This document shows, one piece after another, positions 10,736 through 28,929 of a stretch of 64,000 bases of DNA (the first letter of the stretch is position 1; every line of letters begins with the position of its first letter). A model generated the notes under the pieces. It was not told where the DNA came from, did not search any database, and saw only the letters and a list, made by a program, of their open reading frames with translations. Made by a program: the position numbers and the translations under genes. The DNA is from Allacma fusca (taxonomy: Eukaryota; Arthropoda; Collembola; Symphypleona; Sminthuridae): assembly GCA_947179485.1 (NCBI GenBank), contig OX359250.1, positions 30,142,654-30,206,653 on the forward strand, given 5' to 3'.

Positions 10736-13700
10736 CTTGAACAAGCCTGCTCAACTCCACACCCTCAAAACAGTATGTCCATGTACGTAACAGGAGACGA
10801 CATTTAAGTACATCTAGATGCACCATCAAATATGATACTCAAATTATACACGGATATGGATACGGTATGTTGGGTGAGAGGTTAACATCATCGCATCAAG
10901 TTCGAGTATGTACATGTGTGGTCACGGACACGAGAATTCGCAGAAAAACAATGCTTACGCATCCACCACAATGCTCCAAGTCTTGCAAAAAAATAGGTTT
11001 TCCCCCTTCATTAAATACTTTGGGTTTCTGTACCGTGACTTCAAAATAGATGCAATAAATTATATACTGCACAAAAGTAATTGATTATATTGACTCTGGC
11101 TTCCCCAAACCATAGGTAAAGATAATATCAATAGATAAACATGCTTAAATAGATATTACGGCAAATTCCAACAAGTCACACTTCACGTTGATCCTTTGTA
11201 CTTGCGGCGTTCTGGGAAGGGAGTCATTTTTTGTCGGAAAAAAAGTGAACACTGCACCCTTTACGAATTATTCATGCTGGCTCAGCCCGTGTGTGTGCAT
11301 TAGTATTCAGTATTGAAGTATGTATTCCGTACTTTGAATGAACGCATTACAAACAAATGACTTTTTGCACTCCATAATTAGCGTTAGCCAATCCATATAG
11401 GGATCATGCCATGTCTAGGAGGTTTGTTGTAAGTTGTAATTGCATATGTCAACATTATTACCGTCATCTTTTCCCAGTATCGCTCCTACATTGTAAGAAA
11501 TAGTAAATACTTTTGTTCACTATATTAGGCTTGTATGAATCCAGTCTGGGTATTAGGGTTGACACACATTTTGGTCATTTTTTCAAGTGACAAATACACT
11601 GACTCATTTTCATTTGGACGTTTATTTACGTAATAACATTGAATCAGCTACTTTAGAATCATACGTCATCAATACTGTATTAAAAATGAGGAATGTCTCA
11701 TACAGTCCTTGCAGTTAAATACAATTAATTGCAGTCTGTATATATTTTATTGTTCTCGGAATAGGCTCTTGCATATAAAGTGTAAATCATGTTTACCAAG
11801 GGCGGGGAAAAATCACAGCTGCCCGACCTTTAATTATTCCTTTGTATTTGTTTACATAATTACGTATAAAATTTTCCCAGATTTCTATAATCCGACATTC
11901 GGCATAATATTATGACCACGCATGTTTATTCCAAGTAGCATGTGCTTTTGAAATTACCTATGTTTTCTTTTGCATTTTACTCCCTCGGTAACCACTCGTC
12001 TCACTCTGCCCCAAACAATGCGTTTTGTTATTGCGATGGCCAAACAATTTTTCTATCAAGCCTTGATTGACTATAAATTTTCCTGTATTTCTTCATTTCG
12101 ACTAGTAGTACGGTTTCAGCTGTTTACCGGAAGAAAGAAAAAGGGCTGCCTAACTATTTTACAAAGATGCTTTAGTTTACGGATTAGCTTTCAACTTTTC
12201 TTCCAGAAATCACATAAAGTGTGAAGAGCTATCATAAATTACACTTAAAAATTCTGTGGCCGGCGTTGTCTGTCATGACCCATTGTGCTTGTGCCCCACG
12301 ATCTGCGGGATCTGTCAAGTATGGGAGCCGCTGCCCGAATTATGGTAAAGGTTGCCGTGACCCGTTGGACTCTGGGAAGGGAGTTGACAATGAGTAACTG
12401 TCACTATAAGTATGTATCAAGTAAGTAATGGGTTTACATTATTATGCAACAAATCATACACAAAAGCTGCCAACGTCACAAGTTGGAAGGTTAGAGATTA
12501 CTAGAATGTAGTATTTTACATTTTTGAATAGTCTTTCTTTTCTTCCGGGTTTAAGAGTAAATATTATCAGTAATAAGTCTAAAATACCTCGCGCAATAAT
12601 GGACTGCTCATAGTTCAAACGTACATACGTACAACTACTTGTGTGAGATGAGCGGTAAATAGACTTAATAGTAGAAGAAGTGAAAGTTTTTTATGTTTTA
12701 GTACTATTATGACATTTTAGGCCTGATTCACATCCCAATTCACAGAATTAGACTTGATGAGCAAGACCAACACAACACAACCTTGCACAATATCAAGGTT
12801 GAACATGTTTTATGAACAATCACGACACATTCATGAGTATTTATGACTCGTGATTGTAAATTACCTACAAGGCTCAGATTATGTTTCGATTCTACGTTTC
12901 AACCAATAAATTGCACGGTACAGTAAACAAGAGCTTGATATTGTTTAATGCATGAAGGAAAACACGTCTTGAAATTACTGCATTCAGAATTATGTGTAAT
13001 CATGTACTACAGTTAATTACGTGATTTCCTCCACATAACATCCTAAGTATGTATCCTAGATATACAAATAGTATGCTGGCAACAGTGGCAACCCATAAAT
13101 TTTCCTTGCGATTTAATCACCAGATTCTCCTCATAACATAGCATAACTTGAGTAGTTTTTTTGGCCCCTAAAAGACTTCTCGAATTCTCATGGACTTGAC
13201 TTACTTCGATCAAAACATGCATGAATTATACAAGCAAATGCATAACACCCTCTTACGCTTGAGATATTCATGATACAATTAACTGGAAATGGAACTAGCT
13301 TCATAAATCTAAGCAATAAATTATAATAAAAACTATTGTTACAGTAAATAACTTGAAAATTAGTTTAGAAAATAATAAAAATTATTACTGCCATCAGTGT
13401 TCGTCATCACTCAGCAACGCTAACAACTACACTGGCTACTTTGACCTGTCTTTGACCTCATTGTTAGTACCATACCTAGTAAATATTTATGTGTGGTTCG
13501 TGTTACACTTACGTAGTTATGTGGATTTTACTTTAATTTATGAGGGTTGTTAAATGAACCATAACGAGCTTTTAACAGGCCGCACGGTGCTAATAATCCT
13601 AACTGACAATGCATTCACACAAGAAATTACTATTCTGAAACTCTGTACTAAGAATAATCAGTTGTTTTATTTTTGAAATTTTTCTGCACGACAATACAAA

Positions 13701-13747
13701 AATTTTTACGAACGGATAACACAGTCATGAAAAGAACCGGAATGGAA
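10736..13747. other. Intergenic spacer, no gene recognised
   Basis: AT-rich DNA without convincing coding regions or transposon ends. A more GC-rich patch at about 12255-12400 holds a 40-codon frame beginning ATG at 12275 with four cysteines, not recognised. The phrase CTGGGAAGGGAGT occurs twice (about 11211 and 12370). The block could hold cis-regulatory sequence for the secreted-protein gene, but nothing specific supports that. Confidence 0.4.
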
Positions 13748-13826
13748 TTTATTTATCATAGTTTTATTGCTGTATTCCCTGATTTATAGCCAATTACGTA
13801 AGATTCAGGAGAACGAAGACAAATAC

Positions 13827-15143
<1,317 letters not shown>

Positions 15144-18100
15144 CTTTGTACTGGATTTTTGACCAAATAGACCAATTTCTCACAAATTAAACACGACTCT
15201 CAAGTTCATGAGTTCTGCTCCAACCCACGTCTACGATGATTTCAATATCTACTATATTCCAACAACTTTATTAAGTACTAAAGATTATGTAATCTCACGA
15301 GAGCGAACATCAGATCAGATTGTCTCTGCTCTGCATACGTCCGTCCGGTATCACCATATACGTAACATGTGAATACATATGTTCTCTACAAAATGTTACC
15401 CATGCAAAAATATCCCAAAGTCACCAGCCAAAACCTCAAATACTTTAGTATTACAATCCCCAATAAAATAATTGTCAGGTATGACTGAATTCTCGAAAAA
15501 TAGACGACACAAAAATAACCGGAAGCACATGTGCTTTTTCCCGTCAGCGTGTACTCCACAACACACGTTGTATTTCGTTGTGTTGTAACCCTAAAACGTG
15601 CAGCTTACTGAGCTTACAACTACTAATAAGCTTAAGCCTGGATCCCTGTAAGCAATGTAACAGCAGGGTGAACCACTCTTTAACTCAATCCCACCATACA
15701 ACTTGGAGGGTTCCCGGCTTCAAACTTTGGCAAAAGGGATGACGCTACTAAAGGCGGCCACCACTTCCCACTTGGCAAAAACAAATCATAATAGGAAATG
15801 GAAGAGCAATTGGTGGTACGCGAAATAAAAATATTTTTTTTGGCAGAATTGCTAAGAAGGTCAAGGCTTTACAAGAGACAGAACATGTTTGAAATGTTTT
15901 AATACTGTTAATAAAATAATAGCAAAAAAACTGAGAAAGAGTTACTTGTGTATCCATGCATAGTAAAAATCAGCCGTCGTAAAGGTAATCAAAGTAGTTT
16001 CATTAATATAATGTAATACTCATTTTTAAATGGCAAAAGGCATAATCTTGGATTGTTAAATTTATTATACTGTTTCTCTTCTAACATTTCAAATTATCAT
16101 GACAAAATTAGTCTATCTTAAATGAGTGTTATAATAAAAAAACTACCTTATTTACTTTTAGGAGGGCTGATTTGTAGTATGCATACTTTGTATTCTTTGT
16201 ACTCTTTCTGAACTTTTTTGCAATAGCCTCAAAACTTTGATTATAATTGGAAAAATTTACATTAGCCCTTAAGTATCCCACAATATGAAAATTCGTGAAG
16301 AGAGGTATTATCCAGGCATTGACTTTAAGCCACTGAACATTAAATTGGTTCAAATGGCTAACGTTAGGTTTTTGATAGACCTTTTGCTTTTGTAACATTT
16401 GTGCCACTTATCCATTTTGCATGTACGATTAGAGAAACCGTGCCTCTAGTCCATTTTGTTGCACAACCCAGGTAGGGATGAGACTATGGAAAGTTCGTAC
16501 TGGTAAATACTGAAAGATAATCATAATTGACGTCTGTCAATGTGTATGTACTGAGTGTATGTACTGCTTCCAGGTGCTAGCATCCTAATACTATAATTTG
16601 AAGATGATGATGACAGTGGAAGCGATGCGGTATTTTTAAATCTTCGCTCTCTCCCAAACGCTCTTTTTAGGTTTGCGAGTACACATTGCCATAAAGACTA
16701 CATGGCTCATACGTGTGGTAGGCTCAAATATGGTAGGTTATATAATATTATAAGTCAATATTAAAGTGAAGCGCTATAGGCAAAATCATGGGCAAAGTTG
16801 ACGAAATGTAAAGTGTAACGTTACATTTTTAATAAAAATAAAATGTATTCAAAATCAAGAGGAATACCTAATGAGAGTTCAATTTGAAAAAATTCTTAAG
16901 CAAGAATTTTATTATTGCTAGCGGTAAAGCCACTACTCTTTTTAAGAGAAGAGAAACACTGCAAACCACCCACCCAGGGGTTGGCTTTACTGCTATAGTA
17001 AGACATATGTATGCTTCCACATGCTCAAAAATTCTTTGGCGCAAGCAGTTAACTTGGAATGTACCTACAACATTATGGATCTATGGATGTGGTTATAGTT
17101 GTCTTTGTTACTTCTTACATCCTTTTAATGGATTGGGTCCCGTGTTCTATGGCTAAATATGCACACAGTAATTATAATTTGTTCCTTGGATGACTGTTGG
17201 GACTCGGGGTGTGATTTTGAATGTTTTAATGACGATCATGGGCATGACTAGGGGTAGATTTATGGGGTGGACGACCCTGCCCAGGCTACAAGATGTTAGT
17301 GTCAGGGTAATAAAAATTAACCTCAGATATTTACCCATTCAGACACACCCGTTTAATTTGAGGATAAGGGTAAAATGCCGTCCTATTGTCCCCCCCTAGC
17401 CGATATAAGGGAGATAGATACAAAAAATCTGATTTCCCCAGTTTATAACAAATTCTTTTCCAGATTTTGTAAAATTTGAGTCATTGACCTAGGTCAATTT
17501 TTGGGGTCACAGAGGTCAGGAACGTGAAGCAAAGCCGGAATGTTTTACGGATTTGTAATGCAACCCAAGTTCATTTCAATATAAATTTTTTTCGATGTTA
17601 TTTTTTGGCGCTTGATTGTAGAAAATTTTATGGGCTTTCCGAGGAGTTATCTGATAGGTCTCTACATTGAGAATTGTGGGCATGAGCCTAAGTCATAGGG
17701 AGCAAGGTAGGGAGAAGCTCACTCTCTGGGGCAAAACTGAGGAAGGTCGGAAGAATTTCGGATCTGTCATTTTTTCATGGCAGATCTACGACTGTAAAAA
17801 ATTTTCAAGCTGCTGAACTTGTAGCGAATTTCATGGGGATTCATTTGAGTATAAATGAGCAGTGTATAAGACAACCATTCAGGTTAAACAAGACCCAAAA
17901 ATGTGAGGTGAGATTAAATTATGAGAAAAATGGTTGTTTCTGATGAGAATGTTTTAACTGTTTTAGCTTTCTCAATAGGCTTTTACTAGTTTTACTAATC
18001 GCTATGTCGAAGTGACTAATCCCGTTTATGTAGCTTTGATATTTGTGCAAACACCTTGCAGTCGAATTTCCAGAGATTTATCACGGCTGGGATTAGTTTT

Positions 18101-18359
18101 CATTTGTACTTGTTCACACGTTGTTGGATTCCGTTCCAGCTTCTTGTCTTTGAACTAGGTGCTCACGTTATTCAGGCAGTTATGAATTTGGTTGATTTAT
18201 TGTATTCATCTGTACTGTTGTTCTATTGTATAAACTGTACTTCAGCCAAAGCACAGTTTTTAATCGTAGTAAGTACTTGAAACTAATCACCGGTTAAATC
18301 AAATATACAGCAAAATGGGTTTATCGGTACATTCTGAATTCCCAATATAGGAAAGTAGA
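15144..18359. other. Intergenic spacer between AK3 and PCCB, one dispersed repeat
   Basis: No gene is recognised. Short frames at 15748-15957 and 16129-16407 (minus) resemble no family. On the plus strand 15800-15895 keeps a short frame ending KVKALQETEHV followed by AATAAA and A-rich DNA; it may be a processed-pseudogene relic, but the parent was not identified. A GC-richer patch at 17180-17400 leads into the repeat described at 17391-17540. Confidence 0.35.
17391..17540. repeat. Dispersed repeat, copy 1 (related to 23523-23695)
   Basis: Shares the order C-run, CTAGCC, CCCAGTTT, CAAATTCTTTTCCA, GATTTTGT, TCATT and GCAAAGC..CCGG with 23523-23695, at visibly diverged but collinear spacing. 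It is probably an old transposon fragment. No terminal repeats or target duplication were found, so the class is unknown. Confidence 0.45.
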
Positions 18360-18365
18360 TTTATT
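18360..18365 (-). terminator. Polyadenylation signal of PCCB
   Basis: AATAAA on the minus strand (TTTATT on plus), 28 bases past the PCCB stop codon, so the 3' UTR would be very short. Confidence 0.45.
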
Positions 18366-18392
18366 GTCACCCCATTTCATTCTTGCACAACA

Positions 18393-20557
<2,165 letters not shown>

Positions 20558-21292
20558 TTTGTAATGTTTACAAAAAAAAACGTGTACTATTAAAATAAGT
20601 TATCACTTAATAAGTAGTTTTTTGATGGGAATGGGAAAGTCCGGACTTTGATGGGAAGTAAGTACATGCAAGTTGAGAAATCTACTAATCCAGCTTGTAA
20701 ATTTGTTTAAATTCCCAAGGCATTAAGAATGTGTAAACAGAAGCACTTATCTACAATTAGCTACAAACTTAAACACAAATCACAATAATGGTTTCCTACA
20801 CATCATGTTAGATACTTACATATGTAGATCCCCATCGAACAGGTACAGGAGTACTACAAGACACAGGCCATTGCTCCACTACTCTACTCTTACATACTAA
20901 ATGTGATATTTTTTTGTGTGAAGGTCCTTGGAACTTGAACAGTAAATTATTCCCTCAGTAAAGTAAGCCACCAAAATCAAATGTGTATCCTTGTGTCTAC
21001 CATCCAAAATTACTTCAATGATATTCCATGTTCCATCCATTCATTTTTAGAACAGACATTATTTAGTACGGACAGAGACAGACTGTGATTGATTTACAAT
21101 CATACGTTATGTATCAGGTGCCCAGCTAAATAATGTTCTTATGCTGCATCAGTTGTGCAGACTAATGACTAAATTTTAAGGCTAAACCTGAGAATATTGT
21201 AAATATATTTAAGATCCGATGAGATTTTATAATACATTTTGTAATTACTTAATAGGTGCTTAAATGTAAGTACGTACGGCGAAGAAACGTTT

Positions 21293-21476
21293 CACATTAC
21301 CCCTTCCCCATACAAGGAAGAATGGTAAGAAATGTCTCACAGTGCCCCTATAGCCCGTAAAAGGAAGGATGGTAAAAAATGTCTCACATTCCCCCTATAG
21401 CCCTTAAAAGAAGGATGACAAAAAATGTGTCACAGTCCCCCTATAGCCCATAAAAGTAAGGATGGTAAAAAATATT
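21293..21476. repeat. Tandem repeat, 4 copies of about 46 bp
   Basis: Four head-to-tail units built on CACA(G/T)T-CCCCCTATAGCCC-TAAAAG-AAGGATGGTAAAAAATGTCT, with the first copy most diverged. The CCCCCTATAGCCC core is kept in copies 2-4. No coding potential. Confidence 0.8.
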
Positions 21477-23522
21477 AGAGTTCCCATGTGCAAAAATTCT
21501 TTGATTTCTGATTGTTCAGAAGGTCTAAACCCGCTTGCCCAAGAATTGTAGATGCAAAGCGGTCATGGAAGGGATGGAGGGCAGATTTCTTGAGAAAAAG
21601 CAGGCATAAGTAAATGTGTACTTAAAAATGAAGTAATTGCCAATAATTTGCTGGATTGATATACGTGTATGTCCAATATATCACATTATTCCCCTGAAAA
21701 AATATGCTCAAACACTACGGGATTTTCAAAGTTACAAAGCCTAATTGTTAAAGGCTGAGGCTGCGCGCATATCAGGAATAGGGTCTTCAACTATTGTAAA
21801 ATTTAACATTGGTATGTGTAAGCTACGATATTAAGCGTATTGAACAGAACGTAAACGTCTATGTTACTTTCTGGTATTACTGACAATGATTCCAGTAATT
21901 TACACCACCAAAATATTTTCAGGGGAAATACTTTAGGAATCTATATAGTGACCTACATATGTGTGCCATCAAATTTAGCACTAAATTTTAGGGAGAGAAG
22001 TCCAACCCCTTGTGGGTAGGGCGATATCCTGAATTTTTGACTGGGTAATATTTCCTCGAAATAAACACGTATAGACAATTTATCCGTCACTTAATCCAGA
22101 ACAATGACATTTTATAAATGCAATCAATTGAATCACTCGTTGTCAGTTGTCACGAACTTAGATAGCTTTGCAGTTTATTTGAGATGACATGATCAAATTA
22201 TGAGAGAATGAACATTACTAGTTATTACACTAATTCCCGTAAACTGTATACATATACTTATTTGGCCAAAGTAATTATTGTTATTTTGAAAATGCAAGCA
22301 CTATTATAGATTCCACGTGGTTTCAAACAATATCGGCAAATATAGGGTGATTCATTTCATTTGATCGTGATCGTGTCAATTTATTCATGTCATGAGGGTC
22401 TCCTCCATAACGCAATTAGTATATGTATATTACAAATAAATGCATTCTTTTACAACGTTAATCATGCCGTAAAGATGTTCTGTGCCCTGAACATTGGAAC
22501 TTCTTTTGATTGCTTTCCGTGCTATGTGTTGTGAACAATCAAAAAAATATCACAGAAATTGTAATATGAGAGGTGACCCATATTAATATTTTATATTTAT
22601 CAACCTTTGGAACAGTATTACTAAACGATTTCAGCAGCTCTTATTTCAAGGTGATAGTATATAGTTTGTTTTTTAAAGCTTCTGGAGGATCTATGTTGAA
22701 ATATTTAACCCTGGCCCTGAATGTTTTTACCATGGCCCTGGCCAGGTCGACCTACCCGCTGGTTTCAAGGAATTCACCGCCCCTCCCCCCAGAAAAAATT
22801 AAAAACACATAAATAACACTTTCTCTAATGTACATGCAAAACTGCAGGTGGGTGTTGTAGAAGTGAAAACAGGGTTAATTTTTTCTACGTACCTCAAAAA
22901 TAGGATCTACGCGATGTACTGTCATTACGTAGTTAACTAAATTTTTTGAATTGCCTGAAACTGTGAGTTCAACTATGTACGTTAAAAAGGAAATGCGGAC
23001 GAAGATATTTTTGAATTAAAAAGAATCCTAAATAAATGGATGTGAATGAAATATTATTCAATTACCTGTGTTTCTATTCAAAGGGTAATATGAAAAAAAT
23101 GTAAAAGCTCGTTCTCTGGATATTCAGAGATTAGAAATTCATCTTGAGATGATTCTTGAGATTTCCAGTATCTCTTCAAGTATTTTTTGTGTACAGAATA
23201 TTTTTACTCTATTAAAAATTTTGTATTACATCCAGTATGTAACTTATATTGAACCATAATTTGAACATTTATAAAACTACTATCCTTGACCTAGGTAAAT
23301 TTTTCCGGTAGTAGGCGTCTATAGCCTATGGAGCAAAGTGAAACATTTTTATTATATATATATGTACATATTTATTATTAACAATAAAATTAGGTGAAAA
23401 TTTCCTCCTTCCTTCCACTTTCACCCTACTTTTCACAGTACCAAACCCATTACATTCACTTCCAGTATACTTTCTTTCAGTTCAGAGGTTGTAGAAAAAT
23501 TTGCAAAAAGTATACCATATGT

Positions 23523-23695
23523 TGCCCCCCCCTCCTCTAGCCAACATAAATTTAATTCTTGCATTCAATTCTTTTATAGTTTGTTTTTCCCAGTTTGAGC
23601 AAATTCTTTTCCACGATTTGTCAATTTTGATCATTAGGTCGAATTGCGCTAAGGTTGCACCAAGATACTTGACCCCGAATCGCAAAGCTCCGGTG
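23523..23695. repeat. Dispersed repeat, copy 2 (related to 17391-17540)
   Basis: Collinear with 17391-17540: C-run, CTAGCC, CCCAGTTTGAGCAAATTC, TTTTCCACGATTTGT, TCATTAGGTC and GCAAAGCTCCGG. Sequence just upstream, near 23281-23345 (TTGACCTAGGT, then CTATGGAGCAAAG), also echoes the 17480-17700 area, so the full repeat may be longer and rearranged. Confidence 0.4.
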
Positions 23696-23952
23696 CGTGA
23701 TACTTGTTACGCTTATTATTAATTGCCAAATTCGAAATATTTTCAAAGGTAAAGGGTAGGTGACTGGACTAACTATTATAATATTATTGATGAGACGATG
23801 AAGGAGGTTTAATTTGGTGGACAAGGATTGATAGTTGAAATTAAAATTGGTAAAACCTGGTTTACAACTTGGAGGAAGATAGGGTGGAAGTTTGGTGGAA
23901 GGTGGAAAACTGGTGAAAGCTACGTATGTTATATAACATTATTATTATTATA

Positions 23953-23987
23953 AGGTATTTTTATGGTCGGAAAATTAAAGCCAGCCG
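23953..23987. mobile_element. Solo right end of a relative of the 45-kb element
   Basis: GGTATTTTTATGGTCGG followed by AAAATTAAAGCCAGCC closely follows the right end of the element at 45059-45739 (GGTATTTTTGTGGCCGG, then GAAAGTAAAACTCAGCC). It is preceded by GGTGGAAG-type repeats (23805-23920), a degraded form of that element's GGTGGTAG array. No left end was found. Confidence 0.5.
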
Positions 23988-26900
23988 ATTAGAGTTGCAT
24001 TTTCAAAAAATTCGCTGTCGTTTGTAAGACACACTTTTTTCGCACTGCTCTACATTATAACTCTCATTTTCCCGTCTTCTTTTTAGGTAGCGTAAACTCC
24101 ACATCAAAAATACAGGTTGAAAATGCTGAAAATTTCTGTCATATGTTCGAGATGCTCACAACATCGGAAATGCCATAATAAAAAAATACAGTCGACTATC
24201 TCTATGACTCTCCCTGCAGGGACTTTCCCCCGTAATGTCGCACTGATATTTTCCCAACACTATGTAATTGCATACAGTATATGAGCACTTTCCTGTTATA
24301 AATTCAAATGTCATGCCGATGTGGTATAGTTATACGGAGAGTCGACTGTATCCAAAATGCCATGACATTTTCAATGTTTCAACTTAATTGTGAGACCCCT
24401 GATTAGAAATCACGACACAGATTTTTTGTACTGACCTAAAATACTGGACAAAGTGGGTGTGAATTGTGAGATGTTTGTATCAACGAAGACCACTTTTTTG
24501 TTTGTGGCTTGTGGCTGCTGTAAATTATAGATTTTATGATATTTACTTTCCTATTGTTTTGCTGTTGCTGTGTTTTTTCCAAACTATGAATCAAGGCAGA
24601 ATACTACTATCAAATTCATGTTAAATGGACTCAAAGAAAGTGTTCATTTCACATTAACAATTTTTCTTTCAAAAAATTCATTAAATAGAGTAATGTATGT
24701 ATATAAGCTGAAGATGGAAAAGGTAGGACGCATAACGTGCCTGCTCTTATTATCAGATAAATGTATTATTGAACATTAAATGCATTTCATTTCATACGCC
24801 GATATTCATACTGGTAAGAAAATAACAGAGGTTGTGTTTGAAAATACAATTGCCTGGAATAAGTGTGACGATGCCAAACAAAATTGTCCTGGGATAAAAT
24901 TTCACTGTACTTAAATACATCAATTTATTTCGAGTATATCTGAAAATAAGACGAGTAACAATAGATTTGATTGAATTATTATTTATTGACCTAACATCAT
25001 TATACTGTTTGATGGCATCATGAGGACAACATACGGCATGTGCTCATTATAGCCAGCTCCAAAATGTTAACAAACCATATCCGGGCCATGTTGGGTGGCC
25101 TACATTGTAAAAACTCACCTAGCCAGTTGTGTATCTAATTAAATTAAAGACGGAGACGGTTTAGTACAGGATAAAATAAGATTGATGAATAACAATAACA
25201 ATTTGTCCGTTGAACGCTTTAACACAAGGACGCAAAGAAATACGCTGCAAAAAATGCACCCCTTTACTGAAGCTTGCTAAAATCAACAAGCTCCTCTAAT
25301 CAATTATTAGTTTCTTGTAAACACTATGTACAACAAGCACCCATTATGGTTGTTCTGGAAGCGTTTATGTTTACTTGTCACAGTAAACAATACATCAAAC
25401 ATACTGTTTAAAAATTATATTTCAGTGTATAACATAGTAATCAGCGCCTTATACGAACATTTATATGCTTACAAGAATGTCAAGTAACATTTTCCAGGTA
25501 TTTCAATGAACTCTGTATTTAGCAAAATTCAGGGTTGTTGCAGAATGTAACGGCTTGGGTAATTACAAATATATATATTTATATATATAGTAGTAAAACA
25601 AGGAGCATGTAGCGAAACCACTCCAGGGGCCACGGCCACAATAATGTAAAAATAGTAAATCAAAAATTGTATATAGCGTGCGAATTCTTAATTCAAATGT
25701 GACAATTTAAATTGGGAAGTACTCTTAGACAATTTATTGGAAATATTCTAAATTAACAACTTATGGTTACTATTCTGTACGTACATAACATATATACCTA
25801 CTATGTATTCATTTTGATCAGATCTTTTTAAGACGCCACTAGAATTTAATACAGCGTGCCAAAAATATTTCCTGCAATATAGTACACTCTATGATTAAAC
25901 GTTTACACTCTTCATCATATTGCATCGCAAATTTGGCCAGCCACTTACACATTCTGGAACACCCTCTTAACAGGTAACAACTATGTATATGATCCGCGAA
26001 CAGGTAGGTGTCTATATACCGAATGTTTCTCGGCAATTATGCCGACACACAATATAGCATCACAAGATAGCATATTAGATAATAGAGTAAGCACTATTTA
26101 AACCAACATTAAATCTCTTGTGTCGCCATTCTTCAAACAATTATAATGGATTACATTGGATAGAATAATATTCAAAGTCGCATATAATGTTTGCAACTTA
26201 AGTTTCAATTTGCCCAATTGAGCGCAGTTTTCAGCCCGAATGACATAACCGTAGGTATTCGTACCTCTATACTAATTATAAATCCACCAATTCGTATGTG
26301 CCCTGAACAGATTCTTCTGTAAATTTCCTAACAGCTCACTCAGTTGTAATCTATTGTTTACGCTTTTAGCAAAAAAAAAGTTAACATATCATGGGATATG
26401 AGGGACAGATTGAAGTGTAATGTTTCTGTAACAATAACTCATTAGTAACATTATTTCAGCAGGGTACGTGCTACAACCAGTTTATGAAATAACAGAGAAC
26501 TGGTATTTTCTAAAGCTCTTTTCGAGCTCAGAATTAGCATAACTTCAAACTTACCAATCTGGGTATTTTAAAAATTTAACTTAATAAAAATCATAACCAC
26601 CTTAATATATACCAGAATTCTGATTCGCTCATGGGTGATCGTTATTGTTATTCTTACACCCTCTCAAAATAACTAAAGTCAACCTGATACATTCTTCAAA
26701 ACGTAGAACTCAGTAGCCACAGAATTACAGAACACGAGCAAAACTGGGAATACAAATTCAGAAAATGTATTTAATCAACTAGATTAACATTATCAACACA
26801 CATTGGCCTAAGTTAGTCAATTTGGAAGTTTGAGGTTACTTTCAGACTTGATGGAGCTCATCCATCGATTGTAATCATTATGCTACCTAAATGGAAATAA

Positions 26901-28929
26901 ATTTAATCCATGCGTTTCATTTTTTTAAAAAAATTTATGGTAATTTAAGAGACTAGATTAAAATGCATGAACTTCGTTGTCTCCCTAGCAGACCAGACTA
27001 TTTCGAATCTGCTCGAACCACATTGATTTCAAATTATGTTGGTCAATTTTAATGCCACATGTCAATTTTAAAGGCTGCGAGAAACAAAAGATATATATTC
27101 TCGAGCACTGTGCCTGAAATAAAGAATTACAAAACAGGGTGGCAGTTTTTCAAAGTTTGGTTTTTCTTAAGCAGTAGCAGTTACTCACAACTGCTGTTTT
27201 TAACTCATTCAATTATATATTGAGGCGATGTGAGTTTTACGGCATCAGGATTTGCGATTCTAGCATTTCAGCAAATTGAGCTGAACATACCGATAACCAG
27301 TTGAATCAATTGTTGAAACATAATTAACACACGATAGCAAACAACAAGTGCTAGAGTCAATTCACAGGTCTGCACGATACAAAGTAGCTACTTTACTGTT
27401 CTACACACTAATTTATACTCCACAGTACTACTTAAGGGTCATAAAAGCTCATGAAACACTTTGGTGTTTAGTTTAAATAAGTAAAGAAGAAAAACAATGA
27501 CATACACAAATTAAAGGTGTTACCTTGTTCGTACTAAATTGGGACACAGACACGCTACAGACACAATGTATAATCCTGACTGATCGATTACACAACTGAC
27601 AATGACAAATATGACCAGAATTAACTGTAATTCATTTCAGTGAAACTATGTCCATCAAGTGAAAATGACAAATTACAATAATCATATTCTTTCCCGGATA
27701 AAAGCATTAACTGAGTGGTTTCATTGCACTTTAATATCAAATCAACAACTTCTACAAATAATGCAGCACATTACGCTTGTTCAATTTATATGATGCAGGT
27801 AATGTCATATTAATTACATATATTATAGTATAATTAATCTTAATCTACATGATTTCACCCGTTCCTAAAGCAGTAAACTCTGGATATCATTTATTTATAA
27901 ATGGCCAGTCAAATCCGAGAACACACGATTTAAGTTTAGATTAAAAAAATATGAATTGGCAAATTATTTCAACATGGACTGATTCCAAATTGTACGAATG
28001 TGTATTTGATTGAGCTCGAGAGATACAGTATATCTATCATGAAGACGTGATTGAACAACATGTTAATGTGAGTAGCCAACAAAAATTGTTCCGCAAAAGC
28101 ATGATGTAAAAAAATGAGAGTAAATTGGCAAAGTAATGCACCCCAGTGCTGTGTACATATTAAACAACATGCAAAAAAAGAAGCAATTATAAGCTACTGT
28201 CAACGACAACTTGGCGTTATTGAATTATTCCAGTGGTTCTCACTAGTATGTGCTTCTCACCATTATCAAATATACTTTTGAAATTTTCTTTCTATAAAAG
28301 TTTTTCCACTTTAACCCAAGAAATTTACCGAGGGTTCTTTTTTTATTATTATTACTAATTAAACCAATCACTCATTTCTCTTCATCATGCGGGCTTACTT
28401 TTATCCTCTTTTGATCACTGCATCCTTAAAATAAGAAAAAAATACTTCTAACAAAACTTTCATAAAAATACGACAACGATTGAAAAAACATAATTCAGTA
28501 CCTACAAAAACAAACTATTTCCAGCATACAAAAGTAAACGTTATCAAACTAGTGCCAAAATTCCAATCAAATGAACTTTTTCTGGATGCTCGAATAATCA
28601 CAAAAGATTGATCTGAATGAAATGCAAAATCCATAAGCTTTCTTTTCTCTATCCGTACTGTAATCAGTTAAGAAGTTAATTTTACACAAAATTAAACGTG
28701 CTCCGATCAGGTACTACATGCATTCTCGAGACTACTTACAATTAGTCTACTATCTATTACTACACTAAAGTTGCTGAAGAGAACTTCGACTCCTACACCC
28801 TAATGGACATGGCGCATGAGATATAAGATTCTGACTCGACAAAATACAGCAAATCTTGCGCGAAATAGTAGCCGATACAATCAGTTAAGCTTCTCCGACA
28901 GTTCAACACTTAGTTTCTTTCAGATAAAC

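Larger units (their letters stand above)
20558..28929. other. Long gene-free spacer between PCCB and PIK3R
   Basis: About 8.4 kb without a recognisable coding region. It contains a 46-bp tandem repeat (21293-21476), a short inverted pair CCCCTGAAAAAATAT / ATATTTTCAGGGG (about 21691 and 21912), a dispersed repeat (23523-23695) and a solo transposon end (23953-23987). The part nearest 28930 is probably the 3' UTR of the PI3K adaptor; the first convincing minus-strand AATAAA is near 28341. The remainder is AT-rich and featureless to reading by eye. Confidence 0.4.

Noticed and set aside
12275..12397. 40-codon Cys-containing small frame
   Set aside because: No signal peptide, splice context or family resemblance; a GC-rich patch is enough to explain it.
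15800..15920. Short plus-strand frame ending KVKALQETEHV followed by AATAAA and A-rich DNA
   Set aside because: Looks like the tail of a processed pseudogene, but upstream frames are broken and the parent gene could not be identified.
16129..16407. 92-codon minus-strand frame
   Set aside because: No recognisable domain, no promoter, AT-rich composition as in the spacer.
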